NCBI RefSeq assembly: GCF_001905385.1 | Contig: NZ_LIPF01000005.1 | Span: 496,001 to 560,000 of the forward strand | Direction: 5' to 3' | DNA from: Streptomyces sp. CB02414 | GTDB taxonomy: Bacteria; Actinomycetota; Actinomycetes; Streptomycetales; Streptomycetaceae | Length of the DNA stretch: 64,000 nucleotides | Shown here: positions 25,297-32,043 of the stretch, piece by piece | How the letters are laid out: every line of letters starts with the position of its first letter | Position numbering within the stretch: position 1 is the first letter of the stretch | Program-made: the position numbers and the translations under genes | The notes under the pieces: generated by a model | Told to the model about the DNA's origin: nothing | Databases searched by the model: none | The model's input: the letters and a program-made list of their open reading frames with translations, nothing else

Positions 25297-25482
25297 TCGC
25301 AGCGGGTCGAGGCCACCTGGAACGCCACGCCGGTCTGGAACGGCAACGTCATGACGGCGCGGCCGAGCTGGAACGGCACCCTGGCACCCGGCGCGTCGAC
25401 CAGCTTCGGCAGCTTCGGCTTCACGGTGACGAAGAACGGCGGCGACGCCGCACCCGTGGTCGGCGGCTGCACCGCCTCCTGA
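25297..25482 (+). pseudogene. Remnant of a CBM2 carbohydrate-binding domain
   Basis: About 61 codons before a TGA read as the last two-thirds of a family 2 cellulose/chitin-binding module: VEATWNAT, then SWNGTLAPGASTSFGSFGFT and an ending GGCTAS, with the aromatic and Asn positions of such modules. The first strands of the domain, any catalytic domain and a signal peptide are missing upstream, where the frame carries no recognisable protein. It is probably the tail of a deleted secreted glycoside hydrolase. The rest of 25100-25710 shows no intact gene. Confidence 0.6.
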
Positions 25483-25710
25483 CCCGTCCCGGGCGGCGGT
25501 CCGGTGCGCCTCGCCGCGACCGCCGCCCGGTGCCCGGGACCGACCGGGACGGCGTCCTTTCCGGCGCACTCGGCTCAGGACTGTCCGAAAAACGGCGCGT
25601 CCGGCGGAAGTTGGGGCAAAGAGACCGTGGTGACGGTCCTGGTGCGTATCGTGAGGAGCCGGGGCCCGCGCTCTCCCTACCCGGCCCCGGACCGGACGGT
25701 GAGGCTCTGT

Positions 25711-26139
25711 ATGACTCCGGCGCGCAGACCCGATGCCGCGGACGCCTCGGTCGTGTCCTCGGCGGTGGAGTTCAGGGGCGGCTCGGCGATGATCCCGGCG
25801 TCCCGGGACGTCGTGCACGGCTTCGTCGACCGGCTCGGGGAGCGGGGCGTGGACCTGGCCGACAGCTTCCTGGACGCCGCCCGCCTGGTCGCCAGTGAAC
25901 TGGTGACGAACGCGCTCCGGCACGCGCCCGGTCCCTGCCGGCTGGAGCTGACCCTGGTGGACGACGGCGTGGAGATCGCCGTGTCGGACACGGGGGAGGG
26001 TTTTCCCACCTTCCTGCCCCGCGACCCCCTGCGGGTCGGCCGGCACGGGCTGGAGATCGTGACCCGCCTGTGCGACGAGGTCATCACCAAGCCGCACGCG
26101 ACGGGCAAGACGGTCTACGCCCGCCTGCCGCTGCGCTGA
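25711..26139 (+). CDS. RsbW-like ATP-binding protein (anti-sigma kinase)
   Basis: A 142-residue protein with a single HATPase_c_2 domain. N box ASELVTNALRHAP, D/G1 box SDTGEGFP and G2 box GRHGLEIV are present. Such proteins bind sigma factors and phosphorylate STAS antagonists. GAGG lies before ATG 25711. It is convergent with the STAS gene at 26158, 18 bases away, and next to two SpoIIE phosphatases, so all three parts of a partner switch lie together. No sigma factor gene is in the window. Confidence 0.87.
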   Translation: MTPARRPDAADASVVSSAVEFRGGSAMIPASRDVVHGFVDRLGERGVDLADSFLDAARLVASELVTNALRHAPGPCRLELTLVDDGVEIAVSDTGEGFPTFLPRDPLRVGRHGLEIVTRLCDEVITKPHATGKTVYARLPLR

Positions 26140-26157
26140 CGCCGCCCGGCCGGCGAC

Positions 26158-26523
26158 TCAGGCGGCCAGGGCCCGTTCGACCGTCGGGAAGCAGGCGATG
26201 AGGCCGTCGACGCCCACGAGCCGCAGTACGCGCTCGACGGCGTGCCGGGGTGCGGCGAGCCGGAACCAGACGCCGCGGGTCTCGGCGGCCTGGTGGGCGG
26301 CGATGAGCACGTTGATGCCGCTGGAGTCGAGGAAGGCCACCTCCGCGAAGTCGACGACCGTGCCCGGCGCCGTCTGCACGCAGGACAGCAGCACGTCGCG
26401 GAGGTGACTGCTGCCGTCCAGGTCGACCTCCCCGGCGAGGGTGACGACGCTGACGCCGTCGCCCGTGGTGGTACGGGTGATCAGCAGCCGCTCGGGTACC
26501 GCCGCACCCTCGATGTCCGCCAC
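26158..26523 (-). CDS. STAS domain anti-anti-sigma factor
   Basis: A 121-residue STAS protein of the RsbV/SpoIIAA type. The phosphorylatable serine is in FLDSSGINVLIAAH (about residues 64-77), and LAGEVDLDGSSHLRDVL forms the preceding strand and helix. When unphosphorylated it should bind an RsbW-like kinase and free the sigma factor. The start is GTG with GAGGGAAC and GGGAG upstream. It is convergent with the kinase gene. Confidence 0.9.
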   Translation of the reverse strand: MADIEGAAVPERLLITRTTTGDGVSVVTLAGEVDLDGSSHLRDVLLSCVQTAPGTVVDFAEVAFLDSSGINVLIAAHQAAETRGVWFRLAAPRHAVERVLRLVGVDGLIACFPTVERALAA

Positions 26524-26682
26524 GTTCCCTCATCTCCCGCATATGCCCGGCCCGTCGTCGGTGGCTTGATGTTAAGGCCCTTCGGGGCCGGCTGGGGCCA
26601 GTTGTGCACAGCGCGGGCCGCCGGGGGCCGGGCGGCACTGGCTCGGCGCGCGCGAAGGGGTTCCTCTGACTACGGTCGAGGT

Positions 26683-26967
26683 GTGGTGGCTCATACATTC
26701 GAGGAGCTCGTGCACAAGCGTCGTGCGGCGGACCAGGCCCGCCACCGGGTCGAGACGCTGCGCGACTCGTACGGGCCTCCCACACAGCATCAGTGGACCC
26801 CGCGGCAGTCGAACACCTACGAGACCGCCGTACGGGCCTGGCGCGACCTCGACCGGGACGCGCAGACCGCGATGACGGAGTACGTGAAGGAGGGTGGTGG
26901 TCAGTCCCGGCACAAGATCGAGGCGAAGGTCCGCAAGGCCGTCCAGGACGGGGGCCAGGGCTCCTGA
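26683..26967 (+). CDS. Small helical hypothetical protein
   Basis: A 94-residue charged helical protein, unrecognised (HTFEELVHKRRAADQARHRV, then TYETAVRAWRDLDRDAQTAM). Its residue use and GC-rich third positions look coding. The start is GTG 26683 or 26686, with only a weak ribosome binding site. Strong hairpin downstream. No motif gives a function. Confidence 0.65.
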   Translation: MVAHTFEELVHKRRAADQARHRVETLRDSYGPPTQHQWTPRQSNTYETAVRAWRDLDRDAQTAMTEYVKEGGGQSRHKIEAKVRKAVQDGGQGS

Positions 26968-27039
26968 CCCGACGGGGGCGGTCCGGCCCGCGAATGCCTC
27001 TTCGGGCCCGCCCGACCGATCCGGCACATCCGAACACCG

Positions 27040-27075
27040 GGAAGCCCCCGCACCCGACCGGGAGCGGGGGCTTCC
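27040..27075. terminator. Bidirectional terminator hairpin
   Basis: GGAAGCCCCCGC (27040-27051) pairs perfectly with GCGGGGGCTTCC (27064-27075) across a 12-base loop. It lies between the small helical protein gene and convergent glpD. Confidence 0.75.
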
Positions 27076-27125
27076 TCCCGTCCCGGGGCGCGGGACTCCC
27101 GCTCCGGGGTCGCCCGGCCCTTGGT

Positions 27126-28721
27126 TCACGGGGCTGCGAGCCGCCCGGCCAGGGCCTCGTCCAGCAGTCCGCGTACGGCGTCCAGCGCCGCCGCCCGGTC
27201 CTCGGGGACCAGGCCGATGCGGGTGCGGCGGTCGAGGAGGTCGGACTCGTCGAGGGCGCCCTCGTGACGCAGGGCCCACAGGAGTTCGGCGCCCGTGACG
27301 GGGTGGTCCGGCAGGACCCGCTCGCCGAGCCGGGGGTCGCGGGCGGCGAGGGCGTGGACGGCCGGCGCCTCGGTGCCGTAGCGGCGGACCAGGCGGCGCG
27401 GTGCCCGCAGCGCGGCCAGGGCGTGCGGTGCGGCGGCGCCGACCAGCGGCAGCGCGGCGGTGGGGGACGGGCCGGCGCCCAGGCGGCGGGCGGCGACGGC
27501 GGCGTCCACGGCGTCCTCGGCCATGCGCCGGTACGTGGTGAGCTTGCCGCCCACCACGGTGACCACGCCCTCCGGCGAGGTGAGCACCGCGTGCCGGCGG
27601 GAGACGTCCGCCGTGCGGGGACCGCCGCCGGACCGGTCGGCGGGCCCCGTGTCCAGCAGGGGGCGCAGGCCCGCGAAGGCGCCCACCACGTCCTCGCGGT
27701 GCACCGGCACGTCCAGCACGGAACCGAGCACGTCCAGCAGGAAACCCACGTCGGTCTCGGGCACCTCGGGAACGTCCGGCACCTCGCCCTCCACGGGCTC
27801 GTCGGTCAGACCGACGTAGACCCGCCCGTCGCCCTGCGGCAGCACCAGGACGAAGCGGTTGGTCTCCCCGGGAATCGGCACGTGCAGGCCGGCGGGCAGC
27901 GGGCCGAGCCGGTCGGAGCGCAGGACCAGGTGGGTGCCGCGGGAGGGGCGGACGCGGATGCCGTCGGTGAGGTCACCGGCCCACACCCCGGAGGCGTTGA
28001 TCACCGCGCGGGCGCGGATCTCGCCCTCCTCACCGGTGATCTCGTCGCGTATCCGGGCGCCGGACGCGCTCAGCTCCAGCGCCCGCACCCGGGTCAGCAC
28101 CCGGGCGCCGCGCGCGGCGGCGGTCCGGGCGAGCGCGGTCACCAGGCGGGCGTCGTCCGTGAGCCGGCCGTCCCAGGACAGCAGCCCGCCGCGCAGCCGG
28201 TCGGAGCGCAGGGCGGGGGCCAGGTGGCGGGTCTCCACGGCGGACAGCCGGCGCGGCGCGGGCAGCGTGGCCCGCGCGGTGCGCGCCGCCAGCCGCAGCG
28301 TGTCACCGGCCCGGAACCCGGCCCAGGCCAGCGCGGCCTGCCCCCGCGAGACCAGCGGCGTCAGGGGCAGCACGAACGGCTGGGCGTGCACCAGGTGCGG
28401 AGCCGTACGCTCCATCAGCACCCCGCGCTCGACCGCGCTCTCGTGCGCCACGTCCAGCTGCGCGGAGGCGAGGTAGCGCAGACCGCCGTGGATCAGCTTG
28501 GAGCTCCAGCGGGAGGTGCCGAAGGCCAGGTCGTGGGCGTCCACCGCGACCACGCTCAGGCCCCGGGCCGCGGCGTCCAGGGCGACACCGGCGCCCGTCG
28601 CGCCGAGCCCGACGACCAGGACGTCCACGACGGGACCGCCCACCGCCTCGGTGAGCTCGCGCGAGCGCCGCGCGGCGGACAGGGAGGCCCCGGCGGCGGG
28701 GCTGCTGCTGGTCGGGCTCAT
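27126..28721 (-). CDS. glpD: Aerobic glycerol-3-phosphate dehydrogenase
   Basis: A 531-residue FAD enzyme oxidising sn-glycerol 3-phosphate to dihydroxyacetone phosphate at the membrane and feeding the quinone pool. The FAD-binding start is DVLVVGLGATGAGVALDAA (about 33-51). SSKLIHGGLRYL is the classic GlpD signature, and VTVVGGKLTTYRRMAEDAVD is near the end of the catalytic domain. Length matches the family. ATG 28721 overlaps the stop of the upstream TetR gene (ATGA), so the two are coupled. Its product DHAP is the precursor used by the divergent alkyl-DHAP synthase homologue. Confidence 0.92.
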   Translation of the reverse strand: MSPTSSSPAAGASLSAARRSRELTEAVGGPVVDVLVVGLGATGAGVALDAAARGLSVVAVDAHDLAFGTSRWSSKLIHGGLRYLASAQLDVAHESAVERGVLMERTAPHLVHAQPFVLPLTPLVSRGQAALAWAGFRAGDTLRLAARTARATLPAPRRLSAVETRHLAPALRSDRLRGGLLSWDGRLTDDARLVTALARTAAARGARVLTRVRALELSASGARIRDEITGEEGEIRARAVINASGVWAGDLTDGIRVRPSRGTHLVLRSDRLGPLPAGLHVPIPGETNRFVLVLPQGDGRVYVGLTDEPVEGEVPDVPEVPETDVGFLLDVLGSVLDVPVHREDVVGAFAGLRPLLDTGPADRSGGGPRTADVSRRHAVLTSPEGVVTVVGGKLTTYRRMAEDAVDAAVAARRLGAGPSPTAALPLVGAAAPHALAALRAPRRLVRRYGTEAPAVHALAARDPRLGERVLPDHPVTGAELLWALRHEGALDESDLLDRRTRIGLVPEDRAAALDAVRGLLDEALAGRLAAP

Positions 28722-29359
28722 GGGGCGAGGGTCCTCTCCAGGATGGTGCGCAGTTCCCCGAGGAAGGCCTCGGAGGTCAGCTCGGCGTCGTCCTCGTCGG
28801 TCATGGTGCGCAGCGACAGGGCGAAGGACTGGACGACCAGCAGGACGGACCGCGCCTGCCGTCCGGTGTGGGCCGGGCGCACCGACCCGTCGGCGTGGCC
28901 CTCGGCCAGCCCGCCGGCCAGCAGTTCCAGCAGCGCCTCCTGGCTCGCCCCGCGCCGGTCGAGGACGTAGGGGAGCAGCAGCTCGGGATCGACGTCGACG
29001 ATCTTGCGGAACAGCGGATGCGCGCGGAACGCCGTCACCCCGGTGACCAGCCCCTCGACGATGCGCGGGCGGGTGTCCAGGCCCGGCCGCGGTTCGGGAA
29101 TGGCGCCGGTGGCCACCGCGATCCACTCGCGGGTCATCAGATCGCCGACCAGGGTCCGCACGTCCGGCCAGCGCCGGTACAGCGTCATCCGGGAGACGCC
29201 GGCGCGGCGGGCCACGTCGGTCATCGTCGTGCGGCGGACCCCGACGGCCAGTACGCAGTCGCGCACGGCGTCCAGCACGGTGTCGTTGTCCGCGGCGTTC
29301 GGCCGGTCCGGGTTGCGGTCCGGGTTGCGGTCCGAGTTGTTGTGACGGTTGGGCGTCAT
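28718..29359 (-). CDS. TetR family repressor, coupled to glpD
   Basis: A 213-residue TetR-type regulator. The helix-turn-helix is at about residues 45-80 (TTMTDVARRAGVSRMTLYRR). The first 25 residues are an Asn/Asp/Arg-rich tail (RNPDRNPDRPN) with a short repeat. The C-terminal half is a generic ligand domain. No Shine-Dalgarno sequence precedes ATG; TACACT ends 7 bases before it, which predicts a leaderless transcript. It overlaps glpD by 4 bases and is divergent from the alkyl-DHAP synthase gene, so it may control both directions. Confidence 0.9.
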   Translation of the reverse strand: MTPNRHNNSDRNPDRNPDRPNAADNDTVLDAVRDCVLAVGVRRTTMTDVARRAGVSRMTLYRRWPDVRTLVGDLMTREWIAVATGAIPEPRPGLDTRPRIVEGLVTGVTAFRAHPLFRKIVDVDPELLLPYVLDRRGASQEALLELLAGGLAEGHADGSVRPAHTGRQARSVLLVVQSFALSLRTMTDEDDAELTSEAFLGELRTILERTLAP

Positions 29360-29374
29360 GTGTAACAGTGTAAC
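29360..29374 (-). promoter_or_regulatory. Promoter and repeat before the TetR-glpD operon
   Basis: On the minus strand the hexamer GTTACA occurs twice, 8 bases apart, and TACACT (29372-29367) is a good -10 box whose position puts the transcription start at the ATG. No good -35 is seen. Confidence 0.45.
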
Positions 29375-29428
29375 GCCCCAGGGGCCGCGCAGCCGGCATC
29401 CCCGAACCGACCGTGAGGACGACAGGCC

Positions 29429-31066
29429 ATGGACATGCTGTGGAACGGCTGGGGCGACCCGGCCAGGGCGACGCCGCTGCCCGACACGGTGACCGGGATG
29501 CTGCGCGAACTGCTCGGCGTGAGGCCCCGCGACACCGCCCCCGTCCCGCGGGCAGCGATCGGCGTACCGGCGTCGTCGCTGGACGAAGCCGCCCGCCGCG
29601 CCCTGGAGACCGCCGTCGGCGACCGCCCGGACCGGGTGCGCACCGACGCCGAGTCCCGGGTCCGCCACACCCGCGGCAAGTCCACCCCCGACCTGCTGCG
29701 GATACGGACCGGCGACACCACCGACGCCCCGGCCGCCGTCGTCCTCCCGGACAGCCACGACGAGGTGCTCGCCGTACTCGACGCCTGCGCCCGGCACGGC
29801 CTGGCCCTCGTCCCCTTCGGCGGCGGCACCTCCGTCGTCGGCGGCCTCGCACCCGAAGGCCGGTCCGGGCGCGACGGCTTCGTCGCCCTCGACCTGCGGC
29901 ACATGGACCGCCTGCTCGACCTCGACGAGGTCTCCCGCACCGCCACCCTGCAACCCGGCCTGCGCGCCCCCGAGGCCGAAGCACTGCTCGCCGAACGGGG
30001 CTACACCCTCGGCCACTTCCCCCAGTCCTACGAGTGGGCCACCATCGGCGGCTTCGCCGCGACCCGCTCCAGCGGACAGGCCTCCGCCGGCTACGGACGC
30101 TTCGACGAGATGGTCCTCGGCCTCACCCTCGCCACCCCCGAGGGCACCCTCGACACCGGCCGCGCCCCCCGCTCGGCCGCCGGGCCCGACCTGCGCCAGC
30201 TGATCCTGGGCTCCGAGGGCGCCTTCGGCGTCATCACCTCGGTCACCGTCCGCATACGTCCCCTGCCCGAGGTCCGCCGCTACGAGGGCTGGCGGTTCGC
30301 CTCCTTCGACGCGGGCGCCGCCGCCCTGCGCCGCCTCGCCCAGGACGGTCCGCGCCCCACGGTGCTGCGGCTGTCGGACGAGACCGAGACCCTGATCGGC
30401 CTCGCCCAGCCCGACGCCATCGGCGCCTCCCTCGACCGGCAGGACGCCGGCTGCCTGGCCGTCGTCGGCTTCGAGGGCACCGAGGAGGACACCGCGCACC
30501 GCCGCGAGGGCGCCGCCGCCGTCCTGCGCGAGTGCGGCGGCACCTTCGCCGGGGAGGAGCCGGGGGAGCGCTGGGCCCACGGCCGCTACTCGGCGCCGTA
30601 CCTGCGCGACTCGCTGCTCGACGCCGGGGCGCTCGCCGAGACCCTGGAGACCGCGACGTACTGGTCCCGGATCCCCGCCCTGTACACCGCCGTGCGCGAC
30701 GCGCTCACCGGCACCCTCACCGGGGCCGGCACCCCGCCGCTGGTCATGTGCCACATCTCGCACGTCTACGAGAACGGCGCCTCCCTGTACTTCACCGTCG
30801 TCTCCGCCCAGGGCGAGGACGCCGTGGCGCACTGGACGCGGGCCAAGCACGCCGCCAACGAGGCGATCGGCGCCGCGGGCGGCACCATCACCCACCACCA
30901 CGGCGTCGGCACCGACCACCGCGACTGGTACGTCCGGGAGGCGGGGCCCCTCGGCGTGGCCGCACTGGGCGCCGTCAAGCGGAGCCTGGACCCGGCGGGA
31001 GTGCTCAGCCCCGGCGTCCTGCTGCCCGGGGACGGTCCCGGCCGCCCGGCACACCCCCACCCGTGA
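29429..31066 (+). CDS. FAD-binding oxidase, alkyl-dihydroxyacetonephosphate synthase-like
   Basis: A 545-residue vanillyl-alcohol-oxidase-type flavoprotein most like alkyl-DHAP synthase (AGPS), which swaps the acyl chain of acyl-DHAP for a fatty alcohol, the first step to ether lipids. The FAD-binding segment is VPFGGGTSVVGGL (about 130-142), with IGGFAATRSSGQASAGYG, and the AGPS-type histidine motif is THHHGVGTDH near residue 490. No targeting signal. The mRNA is divergent from TetR-glpD. The exact bacterial substrate is unproven; a plain glycolate or lactate oxidase role is less likely given HHHG.VGTDH. Confidence 0.8.
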   Translation: MDMLWNGWGDPARATPLPDTVTGMLRELLGVRPRDTAPVPRAAIGVPASSLDEAARRALETAVGDRPDRVRTDAESRVRHTRGKSTPDLLRIRTGDTTDAPAAVVLPDSHDEVLAVLDACARHGLALVPFGGGTSVVGGLAPEGRSGRDGFVALDLRHMDRLLDLDEVSRTATLQPGLRAPEAEALLAERGYTLGHFPQSYEWATIGGFAATRSSGQASAGYGRFDEMVLGLTLATPEGTLDTGRAPRSAAGPDLRQLILGSEGAFGVITSVTVRIRPLPEVRRYEGWRFASFDAGAAALRRLAQDGPRPTVLRLSDETETLIGLAQPDAIGASLDRQDAGCLAVVGFEGTEEDTAHRREGAAAVLRECGGTFAGEEPGERWAHGRYSAPYLRDSLLDAGALAETLETATYWSRIPALYTAVRDALTGTLTGAGTPPLVMCHISHVYENGASLYFTVVSAQGEDAVAHWTRAKHAANEAIGAAGGTITHHHGVGTDHRDWYVREAGPLGVAALGAVKRSLDPAGVLSPGVLLPGDGPGRPAHPHP

Positions 31067-31107
31067 GACAACTGTCCGGCACCACCCCTCAGCCCGGAGG
31101 CACATCG

Positions 31108-31989
31108 ATGCGACAGTTCACCGCCGTCGTCAACCCGACCGCGGGCGGCGCCACCTCGGCCGCCGCGCTGCTCGGGGTCGCCCGGCTGCTGCGGGAGGCG
31201 GGCGCCGGGCTGGAGACGGAGTACAGCCGCAGCCTGGGCCACGCCCGGGAGATCGCCCGGCGGGCCGGGGAGCGCGGCCGGGTGGTGCTCGCCGTCGGAG
31301 GCGACGGCATGGCCGGCGGGATAGGCGGCGCCCTCAGCGGCTCCGGGGCGACGCTCGGGCTCGTCCCGGCCGGCCGCGGCAACGACTTCGCGCGCGCCCT
31401 GGGTCTGCCCACCGAGTCCGCCGCCCTCGCCGAGGTACTGCTGCGGGGCGAGCCGCGCCCCGTCGACACCATCGAGGTCACCTCCGCCGCCCACGACCGC
31501 ACCGTCGTGCTCGGCAGCGTCTACGCCGGTGTCGACGCGCTCGCCAACCGCCACGCCAACGAGACGCGCCTGCTGCGCGGTGCCGCCTCCTACTACGCGG
31601 GCGCCCTGCGCGCCGTCACGGGCTGGCGCGCCACCCGCTACCGCGTCACCGTCGACGGCGAGGAACACGCCTTCACCGGCTACACCACGGTGGCCGCCAA
31701 CTCCGGCTACTACGGCTTCAACCGCCGCATCGCCCCCGCCGCCCGGGTCGACGACGGCCTGCTCGACGTCGTGATGATCCACCATGCGCCCCGGCTGCTG
31801 TTCTTCGCCCTCATGAACGAGCTCGAATCGGGCGCCCACGTCCGCCGCCCCCAGGTCCGCGTCCTGCGCGGGAAGGAGGTACGCATCGAGGCCGACCGGG
31901 CCATACCGTACGGCGCCGACGGCGAGGTCGAGGCGCTCGTCCCGGTCACGGCCAAGGTGCTGCCCGGGGCGCTGCGCGTCCTGTGCTGA
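31108..31989 (+). CDS. Diacylglycerol kinase-like lipid kinase
   Basis: A 293-residue DagK/YegS-type kinase that phosphorylates diacylglycerol or a related lipid at the membrane surface. Signatures: VVNPTAGG at residues 8-15, the catalytic-loop GGDGMAGGIG near 67 and PAGRGNDFARALG near 89. CCCGGAGG lies 9 bases before ATG. It follows the alkyl-DHAP synthase homologue by 41 bases and is probably co-transcribed, which suggests a shared lipid pathway. A strong terminator follows. Confidence 0.9.
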   Translation: MRQFTAVVNPTAGGATSAAALLGVARLLREAGAGLETEYSRSLGHAREIARRAGERGRVVLAVGGDGMAGGIGGALSGSGATLGLVPAGRGNDFARALGLPTESAALAEVLLRGEPRPVDTIEVTSAAHDRTVVLGSVYAGVDALANRHANETRLLRGAASYYAGALRAVTGWRATRYRVTVDGEEHAFTGYTTVAANSGYYGFNRRIAPAARVDDGLLDVVMIHHAPRLLFFALMNELESGAHVRRPQVRVLRGKEVRIEADRAIPYGADGEVEALVPVTAKVLPGALRVLC

Positions 31990-31994
31990 ACACG

Positions 31995-32034
31995 CCGCCG
32001 GGCCGGCCACCGCAGACGGTGACCGGCCCGGCGG
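31995..32034. terminator. Bidirectional terminator hairpin
   Basis: CCGCCGGGCCGG (31995-32006) pairs perfectly with CCGGCCCGGCGG (32023-32034); CACC and GGTG inside the loop can extend the stem. It lies between the kinase gene and convergent katE. Confidence 0.7.
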
Positions 32035-32043
32035 GTGCGGCCC

